Shown piece by piece: positions 6,581 through 14,611 of a stretch of 18,665 nucleotides of DNA. The DNA comes from JBFKMV01 sp041629655 (GTDB lineage Bacteria; Acidobacteriota; Polarisedimenticolia; Polarisedimenticolales; Polarisedimenticolaceae): NCBI GenBank assembly GCA_041629655.1, contig JBFKMV010000094.1:1-18665 (forward strand). The letters run 5' to 3'. The notes under the pieces were generated by a model. That model was not told the DNA's origin. It was given only the letters and a program-made list of their open reading frames with translations, and made no database searches. The first letter of the stretch is position 1, and each line of letters begins with the position of its first letter. Both the position numbers and the translations under genes were made by a program.

Positions 6581-9205
6581 ATGTCCCTCGAACCCGGACA
6601 GCAACTCCTCCACTACCGCCTGATCGCCAAGATCGGCGAGGGCGGGATGGGTGTGGTGTGGAAGGCGCTCGACACCATGCTCGACCGCGAGGTGGCGATC
6701 AAGGTGCTGCCCGAGGGGATGGCGCGCAACGAGCAGCGGCTGGCGCGGTTCGAGCGCGAGGCCAAGCTGCTGGCCTCGCTCAACCACCCGGGCGTCGCCA
6801 CCGTCCACGGCGTGCACCACGACGCGGGCGTGCACTTTTTGGTCATGGAGCTCGTACCCGGCGAGGACCTGGCGAAACGGCTGCAACGCGGGCGCATGGA
6901 GATCCAACAGGCGACACGCCTGGCCGGATCGATTGCCGAGGCGCTCGAGGCCGCGCACGCCCAGGGCGTGGTCCACCGCGACCTCAAGCCCGCCAACGTC
7001 GTCGTGAGCGACGACGGCGTGGTGAAGATCCTCGACTTCGGTCTGGCCAAGGCCCTCGTCACGGACCCGGCCCAGCACGACCCGGCGCTCTCACCGACGA
7101 TCACCTCCGCCGGCTCGGCGGCCGGCGTGCTGCTCGGCACGGCGGCGTACATGAGTCCCGAGCAGGCGCGGGGGCACGACGCCGACGCGCGCAGCGACGT
7201 CTGGGCGTTCGGCTGCATCCTCTGGGAGTGCCTGACCGGGCGCACGCTGTTCGGCGGGGCGACCGCCTCGGACACCCTGGCCGCGGTGCTGCGCCAGGAA
7301 CCGGACTGGAGCCTGCTTCCGCGGGCCACGCCGCGCAACGTCGTGCGCCTGCTGCGACGCTGCCTGGCCAAGGACGCGCGGGAGCGCCTGCACCACATCG
7401 CCGACGCGCGGATCGAATTGCAGGACATCGAACAGGCCGAGGAGGGGCGGCGCTCCGCCACCGTCGTGTCGCGAAGCTACAAGGTCGCCGTCTCCGTGCT
7501 GGCGATCGCGCTGGTCGCGGCGCTGGCGGCCCTGCTCGTTCCGCGAAGCCCCGGACCTTCCGATTCCGCGGACAACCCGCTGGCCGGCGCCCGCTTCACC
7601 CGCGTCACCGACTTCGAGGGATCCGAGTACGACGGCGCGATCTCGCCGGACGGCCGCTTCGTCGCCTTCGTGGCCAACCGCGACGGCCCGTTCGACGTCT
7701 TTGTCACCCAGCTCGGCAGCAACGTCTTCCGGAACCTGACCAACTACCGCTACCTGGTCAACTACGTCCGCGAGGTCCGCCGGGTGGGCTTCAACGCCGA
7801 CGGCACGGAGATCTGGCTCGGCGGCGGCCTGGAACGGCGGATGCGCTCGATCCCGCTGCTGGGCGGTCCGCCTCGGAACTTCCTCGGTCCCGATGCGGTG
7901 AACGTCGATTGGTCGCCGGACGGGACGCGCATGGTCTACCACGACCGCACCGCGGGCGACCCGCTGTTCGTCGCCGACCGCGACGGCGCGAACCCGCGCA
8001 AGATCCTGGCCCCGGAGGCGGGGGTGCACCAGCACCACCCCAGCTGGTCGGTGGACGGGAAGTGGATCTACTTCTCCCGCGGCCGGCCGGCGACCGGGGA
8101 GATGGACCTGTGGCGTGTGCGTCCGGACGGAAGCGACACCGAGCGCCTGACCGCCGGGCTGCTGTTCGCGTTCTACCCCACGCCGCTCGACGAGCGCACG
8201 ATCCTGTTCACCGCGCGGGAGAGTGACGGCGCTGGCCCCTGGATCTGGGCCTACGACACCGAATCCGCGACGTCGCGCCGGGTCTCGGTAGGCCTGGAGC
8301 GCTACAACTCGATCGCCGCCGCACGCGACCGCAAGCGCCTCGTGGCGACAGTCGAAGATCCTCAGGCCGCGCTGTGGAGCGTGCCGATCCTGGAGCGCGT
8401 CGCCGGCGACGACGATGCGCGGCTACTCGAGGGCACGACCGGCCTGCGCGCCCTGGCGCCGCGGTTCGGCAGGTCGTCGATGTTTTTCCTGTCCTCGCTC
8501 GGCAGCGGCGACGGGTTGTACCGGCTGAGCGAATCCGAGATCATCGAGGTCTGGCGCGGATCGCGGACGGCGCTGCTCGAGCCGCCGGCGGTCGCGCCGG
8601 ACGGCTCGCGTCTCGCGCTGCTCTTGCGCGGCGACGAGGGCTGGCACCTGCACCTGGTCAACGCGGACGGCACCGAGCCGCGCCGCCTGACCGTCCGCGT
8701 GGACGCGCGGGGCGCCGCCGCGTGGTCGCCGGACGGCCGCTGGATCGTCTCCGGGGGGAGCGTGGACGGAGTCGAGGGCCTGTTCAAGATCCCGGTGGAC
8801 GGGGGAGAGCCGGTTCGCATCGCGGACGGGGAGGCGCTCAACCCGGAGTGGTCACCCGACGGCTCGATGATCGTCTACGCCGGCAAGCAAGTGGCCGCCA
8901 TCTCGCCGCTCAAGGCCGTCGACCCCGAGGGCAACGCGATCGACCTGCCGGAGATCCAGGTCTGGCGCGGCGGCGAGCGCTACCGCTTCATGCCCGACGG
9001 CTCGGCGCTGATCCTGATGCAGGGCAAGAAGCCCGCCCAGGACTTCGTGCGCTTGGACCTCGAAACGATGGAGCTTCGCGAGCTGACGAGGTTCGAAAAC
9101 TCCGCCACCATGCGCACCTTCGACATCACGCCCGACGGCAAGCGGATCGTGTTCGACCGCCTGGACGAGGCCTCCGACATCGTCCTGATCGAGCTCGGCC
9201 CCTAG
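6581..9205 (+). CDS. Kinase 1: Ser/Thr protein kinase with TM segment and PD40/TolB-like propeller
   Basis: This encodes 874 residues. The N-terminal kinase domain (about 12-280) is complete: glycine loop GEGGMG (19-24), VAIK lysine 41, catalytic HRDLKPAN (132-139), DFG (152-154) and SPE (192-194). It is an RD-type kinase with a Ser/Thr-rich activation loop, so it is probably activated by autophosphorylation. One transmembrane helix (about 302-320) follows. The extracytoplasmic part (about 335-874) has many [SA]PDGxx[IV][VA][FY] blades, as in PD40/TolB-like beta-propellers, thought to sense a ligand or envelope state. Orthologues act as receptor kinases, but the signals and targets of this group are largely unknown. 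The stop is one base before hairpin copy 2. It converges with kinase 2. Confidence 0.93.
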   Translation: MSLEPGQQLLHYRLIAKIGEGGMGVVWKALDTMLDREVAIKVLPEGMARNEQRLARFEREAKLLASLNHPGVATVHGVHHDAGVHFLVMELVPGEDLAKRLQRGRMEIQQATRLAGSIAEALEAAHAQGVVHRDLKPANVVVSDDGVVKILDFGLAKALVTDPAQHDPALSPTITSAGSAAGVLLGTAAYMSPEQARGHDADARSDVWAFGCILWECLTGRTLFGGATASDTLAAVLRQEPDWSLLPRATPRNVVRLLRRCLAKDARERLHHIADARIELQDIEQAEEGRRSATVVSRSYKVAVSVLAIALVAALAALLVPRSPGPSDSADNPLAGARFTRVTDFEGSEYDGAISPDGRFVAFVANRDGPFDVFVTQLGSNVFRNLTNYRYLVNYVREVRRVGFNADGTEIWLGGGLERRMRSIPLLGGPPRNFLGPDAVNVDWSPDGTRMVYHDRTAGDPLFVADRDGANPRKILAPEAGVHQHHPSWSVDGKWIYFSRGRPATGEMDLWRVRPDGSDTERLTAGLLFAFYPTPLDERTILFTARESDGAGPWIWAYDTESATSRRVSVGLERYNSIAAARDRKRLVATVEDPQAALWSVPILERVAGDDDARLLEGTTGLRALAPRFGRSSMFFLSSLGSGDGLYRLSESEIIEVWRGSRTALLEPPAVAPDGSRLALLLRGDEGWHLHLVNADGTEPRRLTVRVDARGAAAWSPDGRWIVSGGSVDGVEGLFKIPVDGGEPVRIADGEALNPEWSPDGSMIVYAGKQVAAISPLKAVDPEGNAIDLPEIQVWRGGERYRFMPDGSALILMQGKKPAQDFVRLDLETMELRELTRFENSATMRTFDITPDGKRIVFDRLDEASDIVLIELGP

Positions 9206-9206
9206 A

Positions 9207-9300
9207 GGGGACGTTTCCCTAACCCCCACTTAGGGGGCAGTATTCAAACATCCAAGAAACACATAGCTGCCTCCAATCGGGGGGTTAGGGAAACGTCCCC
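9207..9300 (+). repeat. REP/MITE-like hairpin element, copy 2 (subfamily A)
   Basis: A 94-bp element with perfect 21-bp terminal inverted repeats (GGGGACGTTTCCCTAACC...), the best-preserved copy. It is nearly the same as copy 1, including the loop AGTATTCAAAC...CAAGAAAC. It sits one base after the kinase 1 stop and 37 bases before the end of the convergent kinase 2, where its hairpin could terminate transcription from both sides. Confidence 0.9.
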
Positions 9301-9337
9301 TTCACTGGTGGCGGGATGGGCGTGGGTGGGGAAGGCG

Positions 9338-12034
9338 CTAGCGCACCAGGCGCTTCACCTCGTCGAGCCAGTCGACGACGACGCGGATCTCCGTCGCGAC
9401 GAGGCGGTCGCCTTCGGGGACCGCGAGCAATATCGCGTCGCCGGCGCGCGACAGCGTGTAGGTCCACTGCAGGCTCGCCCGGGGCAGGTCCTTGCGCACG
9501 AGCCGCGGCGTCCCGGTTCGGAACGACCGCCCCTTCCCGTCGCCGGGGTCCACGTCCACGACCCACCAAGTGCGATTGTTGCGGTAGTGGATCCTGCGGC
9601 CGTCGGGCGACCAGTGGGGATCGATGCCGCCCGCCGAGATCTGCCAGCGCCCACCGGGGCCCGGGTACGGCCGCACGAAGACCTCGTAATCGCCGGTCTC
9701 GTCGGAGGTGTAGGCGACCCAGCGGTCGTCAGGGGAAAACCGCGGGTGGCGCTCGTCGGCCGGGGTGTCGACGAACGGGATCAGGTCCGCGTCGGGATCG
9801 TCGAGCGGCAAGACGTAGAGGTCGGTCTTCTGGTCGCCGTAGAACTCCAGCAGCGCCAGCCCGCCGTCCTTCGAGACGTCGAGCACGCCGAGCGACGACC
9901 CGGCGATGGAGCGGAGCGGGCGCGGCTCGCCCGAGCCGTCCGCCGCCGTGATCCACGCCGAGCCGAGCCCGCTGCGCACGGAGTAGAAGATCAGCGACTT
10001 GCCGTCCGGCAACCAGACCGGCGTGGTGTTCTCGCCCTCGAACGTCAGGCGCGCGCGCGATTCGTGCTCGAGGTCGAAGATCCAGATGTCGCGCGTGCGA
10101 TCCCCGGCGAGGGCCACGGCGACGCGCTTGCCGTCGGGCGAGAGCGCGGGGTCGATGTAGCCCCCGGGTCCGGCGCCGGGCAGCGGCTCCTCGGTGCCGT
10201 CCTCGTAGAGCCAGGTCAGTCGATTGCGCGGGCCCTCCGGCCTGCCGGGCACGTAGGCCAGCAGGCCGTTCGCGGCGATCGAGGCGTAGACCACGCCCGA
10301 GTTCGCGGCGCCCGTCACGCCCTCGACGACGGGCTGCGGGGTGCCCTTCGTCTCCAGGCTGGCGATGTCGAAACTCACGGCGTAGAGGAAACCGCCGCGG
10401 GCCAGGACGAGGTGGCCGGTCGGGACGTAGCGGGCGAAGCTCGCGCCCTCGAACACGGTCTTGCGCTCACCGGTGGAGAGGCGCACCGCGTCGATGTGCG
10501 CGTCGTCGTAGAACTCCGGACTGTCGTCCGTGGCCACGGTGAACAGCACGACGTCGTGTCCCGGGACGGCCTGGGGCCAGCGGTGCGTGCGCTCGCGGCG
10601 CTCGACGTCGAGCTGCGTCAGCGGCTCGAGCTGCCCTCCCGCCGCGTCGACCTGCATCAGGCCGCCTTGGAAGTGGGCGGGGAAGATCATCCGGTCGTCG
10701 TCGCTCCAGGTGGCGCCGCGTGGAGTGCCGGGCATGTCGGCGACCGTGATCGGCGTCGCGGCGCCGAGCTGCAGCTTCATGACCTTGCCGTCGACGAAGA
10801 AGCCGACCCACTGCCCGTCGGGCGAGAAGAACGGGTTCAGGGCGCTCTCGGTGCCGGGCAACACGGTGAGGCTCGCGTCGTCCAGCTTGCGCAGGTAGAG
10901 CGAGGACGCCGGCGAGTCCGCCGCGAAGCCGCCGAAGACCAGCGAGCGCCCGTCCGGCGACAGCTCGAGCAGCTGCTCCTGGTCCTCGTTGAGCGAGAGG
11001 TCGCCCGGCATCGGGATCGACAGCACGACCGGCGGGCGCGCCGGCCCCGGCGCGGAGCCGCGGCCGAGCATCACCGAGCCCAGCGCAGCGACCACCGCGA
11101 CCGCGGCGACGATCCAAGGCAGCCTGCTCGCGCGCGAGGCACCGGCCGGCGCCGCGGCGACCGCGTCCTGCGGGTCGAGCGCCTCCTGCAGCTCGAGCCG
11201 CGCGTCGGCCGCGTCGGCGAGCCGGTTGCGCGGGTCCTTGACCAGGCAGCGGCGCAGCAGGCGGCGGATCGCGGGCGGCGTGTCGTCCGGCAGCGCCGAC
11301 CAGTCGGGCTCTTCCTTCAGCACCGCGGCCAGCGTGTCCGAGATCGTCTCGCCGGCAAAGCAGCGCCGGCGGGCCAGCATCTCGTAGAGCACGCAGCCGA
11401 AGGCCCACAGGTCGGCGCGCTTGTCGACCGGCTTGCCGCGCGCCTGCTCGGGCGCCATGTAGGCCGCGGTGCCCAGGATGACTCCGGCGACCGTGCCGGC
11501 CGAGGTCAGGGTCGGTGACAGCGACTGGCTGCGGGCCGCCTCGCCGGAGACCGCGTCGACGTCGAACGCCTTGGCCAGGCCGAAGTCCAGCACCTTGGCG
11601 TCACCCGACGCCGCGAGCTTGACGTTCGCCGGCTTGAGGTCGCGGTGCACGACGCCCTGCGCGTGGGCCGCCTCGAGCGCCGCCGCGACCTGCGTCGCGA
11701 TCTCGATCGCGCGCTCGAGCGGCAGCGGCGCGCGCTCGATGCGCTGCTCGAGGCCCTCGCCCTCCACCAGCTCCATGACCAGGAAATGCGTCGCGGCGTC
11801 CGAGTGGAGGCCGTGGATCGTCGCGATGTTCTGGTGGTTCAGCGAGGCCAGCAGGCGCGCCTCGCGCTCGAAGCGGGCCAGCCGCTCAGCGTCGGCGGAC
11901 ACGGCCGCCGGCAGCAGCTTGATCGCCACCTCGCGTCCGAGCGTGGTGTCCAGCGCGCGCCAGACGACGCCCATCCCGCCCTCGCCGACCTTGTCGATCA
12001 GCCGGTAGTGCGCGAGCTGCCGACCTGCTTCCAC
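9338..12034 (-). CDS. Kinase 2: Ser/Thr protein kinase with TM segment and PD40/TolB-like propeller
   Basis: This encodes 898 residues from GTG at 12034. The kinase domain has the glycine loop GEGGMG (17-22), K39, HRDLKPAN (130-137), DFG (150-152) and APE (194-196). A TM helix spans about 305-323. The remaining ~570 residues have repeated PDG blades (LSPDGRSLVFGG, FSPDGQWVGFF, LSPDGKRVAVAL, WSPDGRRIHY), giving a PD40/TolB-like propeller. The frame is open for a further 238 codons upstream, but these cross hairpin copy 3 and the start of kinase 3 in antisense. The GTG start matches the other kinases (xExGRxLxHYRL) and is preceded by a TANNNT box with 6-base spacing. It is divergent from kinase 3 and convergent with kinase 1. 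Its signal and substrates are unknown. Confidence 0.92.
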   Translation of the reverse strand: MEAGRQLAHYRLIDKVGEGGMGVVWRALDTTLGREVAIKLLPAAVSADAERLARFEREARLLASLNHQNIATIHGLHSDAATHFLVMELVEGEGLEQRIERAPLPLERAIEIATQVAAALEAAHAQGVVHRDLKPANVKLAASGDAKVLDFGLAKAFDVDAVSGEAARSQSLSPTLTSAGTVAGVILGTAAYMAPEQARGKPVDKRADLWAFGCVLYEMLARRRCFAGETISDTLAAVLKEEPDWSALPDDTPPAIRRLLRRCLVKDPRNRLADAADARLELQEALDPQDAVAAAPAGASRASRLPWIVAAVAVVAALGSVMLGRGSAPGPARPPVVLSIPMPGDLSLNEDQEQLLELSPDGRSLVFGGFAADSPASSLYLRKLDDASLTVLPGTESALNPFFSPDGQWVGFFVDGKVMKLQLGAATPITVADMPGTPRGATWSDDDRMIFPAHFQGGLMQVDAAGGQLEPLTQLDVERRERTHRWPQAVPGHDVVLFTVATDDSPEFYDDAHIDAVRLSTGERKTVFEGASFARYVPTGHLVLARGGFLYAVSFDIASLETKGTPQPVVEGVTGAANSGVVYASIAANGLLAYVPGRPEGPRNRLTWLYEDGTEEPLPGAGPGGYIDPALSPDGKRVAVALAGDRTRDIWIFDLEHESRARLTFEGENTTPVWLPDGKSLIFYSVRSGLGSAWITAADGSGEPRPLRSIAGSSLGVLDVSKDGGLALLEFYGDQKTDLYVLPLDDPDADLIPFVDTPADERHPRFSPDDRWVAYTSDETGDYEVFVRPYPGPGGRWQISAGGIDPHWSPDGRRIHYRNNRTWWVVDVDPGDGKGRSFRTGTPRLVRKDLPRASLQWTYTLSRAGDAILLAVPEGDRLVATEIRVVVDWLDEVKRLVR

Positions 12035-12040
12035 CGCGGC

Positions 12041-12046
12041 ATCGTA
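12041..12046 (-). promoter_or_regulatory. Candidate -10 box TACGAT, leaderless start of kinase 2
   Basis: On the minus strand TACGAT (4 of 6 to TATAAT) is followed by exactly 6 bases and GTG 12034. No Shine-Dalgarno sequence is present. Transcription would start at or next to the start codon. Confidence 0.4.
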
Positions 12047-12081
12047 GCAGGCGCTTGCCCCGGGGCCCCTGCCCGGGTGAC

Positions 12082-12174
12082 GGGGACGTTTCCCAAACCC
12101 CCGCTTCGGGGTCAGTATCCGGATCGTGCATCTTGCATAGCTGTCCCGGTTCGCCGGGTTCGTAACACGTCCCC
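12082..12174 (+). repeat. REP/MITE-like hairpin element, copy 3 (divergent)
   Basis: A 93-bp copy keeping the GGGGACGT/ACGTCCCC ends and the core CAGTAT...GCATAGCTG, but with the most mismatches in the middle of the stem. It lies between the divergent starts of kinase 2 (47 bases away) and kinase 3 (49 bases away), unlike the copies at gene ends. There it could insulate the two promoters rather than terminate transcription. Confidence 0.85.
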
Positions 12175-12211
12175 TCGATGGCCCCAGCGACGGGCGTTCC
12201 GCGTGTTGCGG

Positions 12212-12217
12212 TAGCAT
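12212..12217 (+). promoter_or_regulatory. Candidate -10 box TAGCAT, leaderless start of kinase 3
   Basis: TAGCAT (4 of 6 to TATAAT) is followed by exactly 6 bases and GTG 12224; no Shine-Dalgarno sequence is seen. The spacing is the same as for kinases 2 and 4 and the HAD gene. Confidence 0.4.
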
Positions 12218-12223
12218 TCCGGT

Positions 12224-14497
12224 GTGGCGATCGAGCCCGGACAGACCCTGCTCCACTACCGCCTGGTCGAGAAGATCGGTGAGGGCGGGATGGGCGTGGT
12301 CTGGAAGGCCGAAGACACGCGCCTCCACCGCCACGTCGCGCTGAAGTTCGTCCCCGAAGGCGGCGAGGAGGGAGCCGACAAGGTCGACCGGCACCTCCGC
12401 GAGGCGCGCGCCGCCTCGGCGCTCAACCACCCCAACATCTGCGCGATCTACGACATCGGCGAGTGGGAGGGCCGGCGGTTCATCGTGATGGAGCTGCTCG
12501 AGGGTCGCGGGCTGGACGAGCGCGTCCGCCGCGGTCCGGTCGACGTCGAGACCGCGGTCAAGCTCGCGATCCAGGTCGCCGAAGCGCTGGGCGCCGCGCA
12601 CGGCAAGGGGATCGTGCACCGCGACGTCAAGCCGCACAACATCTTCGTCACCGGGGACGGGCAGGCCAAGGTGCTGGACTTCGGCCTGGCCAAGCTGGTG
12701 GCGGACGCGGGAGCCGGGCCCGGACCGGAGGACGAGACGCGCACCCACTTCGACGCCACGCGTCCCGGCGCCGTGGTGGGCACCGTGTCCTACATGTCGC
12801 CGGAGCAGGCGCTGGGGAAGCCGCTCGATGCGCGCACCGACGTCTTCTCGCTGGGCGTCGTGCTGTACGAGATGATCACCGGCCGCCGCGCCTTCGCCGG
12901 CAACACGTCGGCCGCGGTGTTCGACGCGATCCTGAACCGGGCGCCGACCGCGCCGGTGGAGCTGAACACCGCGGTGCCGGCCGAGCTGGAGCGGATCGTC
13001 AACAAGGCGCTGGAGAAGGACCCCGCGCTGCGCTACCAGACGGCCGCCGGCCTGGCCGCGGATCTGCGACGGCTACGGCGAGGCGAGGCGGTGTCGGCGA
13101 CGGCGACAACGGCTGCGGCGCGCACGACGCGCCGGCGGGGCCTGCTCGCGGTCGGTGCGCTGGCCGCTGTACTGGTGATCGTGGCCGGCGCCTGGCTGCT
13201 GCGCGACGGCGATGCCGCCGGGGACGGGCCGACCGCTCCCGGCACCGCGCAGCCCGCCGTGACCGGGCTCAAGGTCGCGGTGGTGCCGTTCGGCGCCGCC
13301 GACCCCGAGCAACGCTACTTCAGCGAGGGGCTGACCGGCGAGATCGTGACCGAGCTTTCACGCTACGGCGAGCTGGCGGTGATGCCGTGCCGATCGGGTC
13401 CGTGCGAGGGCGACGAACCGGACCCGCGCGAGGTCGGCGGCGACACCGGCGCGCGCTACGTGCTCGATGGGCGCATTCAGTCGTCGCCGGAGCGCATCCG
13501 CGTGAACGTCCAGCTCCACGACGGACGCGACGGGCGCGCGGTCTGGGCCGAGACGTTCGAGAGCGAGCGCACCGCGCGCGACCTGTTCGACCTCCAGGAC
13601 GAGCTGACCCACGAGGTGGTCAAGGCCATCGCCGGGTCCCACGGCGCCCTGGCCCGCATCGAGCTGCCGCAGGCGCGAAGGAAGCCCCCCGAGAACCTCG
13701 CCAGCCACGACTGCGTGTTTCGCGCCTACGACTACCTCCAGAACAGCACCGCGCACACGGCCGAAGTACACCTTCGGGCCCGCGATTGTCTGGAACGCAT
13801 CGTCGAGGCCTCGCCCGACTACGTCGACGGCCTGGCCTGGCTCGCGTACCTGTACGCCGAGCAGTTCCACCACCGCTTCAACGAGCCCGACGGCGAGTAC
13901 GACTCGCTGGTGCGCGCGCTGCGGATGGGCGAGCGCGCCGTGGCCCTCGACGACGGCAACCAGCTCGCGCACGTGGGCCTGGGACTGGCCGCCCTGTTCT
14001 CCGGGGACGACGCGCGCGGCCTCGCGGAGCTGCGCCGCGCGGCCGAGCTGAACCCGCGCAACCCCATCGTGCTGGGCCTGCTGGCCAATTACCTGGGCGT
14101 GCTGGAGGACTTCGAGCAGGCGCTGCCGCTGACCCGGCGGGCGATCGAGCTCAACCCGCACCCGCCCTCCTGGTTCGACTTCCCGTTCTTCATGGACCAC
14201 TACCTCGAGAGCCGTTACGAGCAGGCGCTGGAGCTGGCCCGGCGCGACTTGATGGGCTCGTTGGACTTCCGCGATCCCGTGTTCCTCGCGGCGACCCTCG
14301 GCCAGCTCGGCAGGGTCGACGAGGCCGCGCCGGTGCTGGAACTGCTCCGCACGCGGTGGCTCGAGCTGTGCGAGCAGATCGGCTGCGACGCGCTGGACAC
14401 GGAACTGCTACGCCGCGAGCTGGTCGAGCGCCACGCGTTCTCGGAGCCCTTCACGGACAAGCTGATCGAAGGGCTGGACAAGGCCGGGCTCCGCTAA
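12224..14497 (+). CDS. Kinase 3: Ser/Thr protein kinase with TM, TolB-N-like domain and TPRs
   Basis: This encodes 757 residues from GTG 12224. The kinase domain is complete: GEGGMG (19-24), K41, HRDVKPHN (132-139), DFG (152-154) and SPE (192-194). A TM helix spans about 306-326. Unlike its neighbours it has no propeller. Residues 348-472 (LKVAVVPFG... YFSEGLTGEIVTEL ... ARYVLDGRIQ ... IRVNVQLHD) match the TolB-N/FlgO-like domain often fused to adenylate cyclases and kinases. Residues about 495-715 are helical with TPR-like units (GLAELRRAAELNPRNP, ALPLTRRAIELNPHP). The output module is thus conserved while the sensor is a protein-protein interaction type. The stop codon directly abuts hairpin copy 4; kinase 4 follows in the same direction after 114 bases. 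Confidence 0.92.
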   Translation: MAIEPGQTLLHYRLVEKIGEGGMGVVWKAEDTRLHRHVALKFVPEGGEEGADKVDRHLREARAASALNHPNICAIYDIGEWEGRRFIVMELLEGRGLDERVRRGPVDVETAVKLAIQVAEALGAAHGKGIVHRDVKPHNIFVTGDGQAKVLDFGLAKLVADAGAGPGPEDETRTHFDATRPGAVVGTVSYMSPEQALGKPLDARTDVFSLGVVLYEMITGRRAFAGNTSAAVFDAILNRAPTAPVELNTAVPAELERIVNKALEKDPALRYQTAAGLAADLRRLRRGEAVSATATTAAARTTRRRGLLAVGALAAVLVIVAGAWLLRDGDAAGDGPTAPGTAQPAVTGLKVAVVPFGAADPEQRYFSEGLTGEIVTELSRYGELAVMPCRSGPCEGDEPDPREVGGDTGARYVLDGRIQSSPERIRVNVQLHDGRDGRAVWAETFESERTARDLFDLQDELTHEVVKAIAGSHGALARIELPQARRKPPENLASHDCVFRAYDYLQNSTAHTAEVHLRARDCLERIVEASPDYVDGLAWLAYLYAEQFHHRFNEPDGEYDSLVRALRMGERAVALDDGNQLAHVGLGLAALFSGDDARGLAELRRAAELNPRNPIVLGLLANYLGVLEDFEQALPLTRRAIELNPHPPSWFDFPFFMDHYLESRYEQALELARRDLMGSLDFRDPVFLAATLGQLGRVDEAAPVLELLRTRWLELCEQIGCDALDTELLRRELVERHAFSEPFTDKLIEGLDKAGLR

Positions 14498-14590
14498 GGG
14501 GACGTCTCCCTAACCCCACGTTAGGAGGCAGTATGCAACTCGCTCGTTCCGCATAGCTGCCCCCTGAGCCCCGGTTTGGGAAACGTCCCC
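14498..14590 (+). repeat. REP/MITE-like hairpin element, copy 4 (subfamily B)
   Basis: A 93-bp element starting at the base after the kinase 3 stop (CGC TAA|GGGGACG) and ending 21 bases before the kinase 4 ATG. Its inner stem GCAGTATGC/GCATAGCTGC pairs perfectly except for one extra G. The right end supplies TTGGGA (14576-14581), which could act as a -35 for kinase 4. Confidence 0.9.
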
Positions 14591-14605
14591 TTCGTTCCCT
14601 ATACT
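14576..14605 (+). promoter_or_regulatory. Promoter of kinase 4 partly supplied by the hairpin element; leaderless start
   Basis: TATACT (14600-14605, 5 of 6 to TATAAT) ends exactly 6 bases before ATG 14612, so the transcript should begin at about the A of the ATG. TTGGGA (14576-14581, 4 of 6 to TTGACA) lies 18 bases upstream inside hairpin copy 4. There is no Shine-Dalgarno sequence. Confidence 0.5.
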
Positions 14606-14611
14606 GCCCTG

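Noticed and set aside
12035..12748. N-terminal extension of kinase 2 by 238 codons
   Set aside because: The extension crosses hairpin copy 3 and the antisense of kinase 3. The GTG at 12034 aligns with the starts of the other kinases and has a -10-like box at the same spacing.
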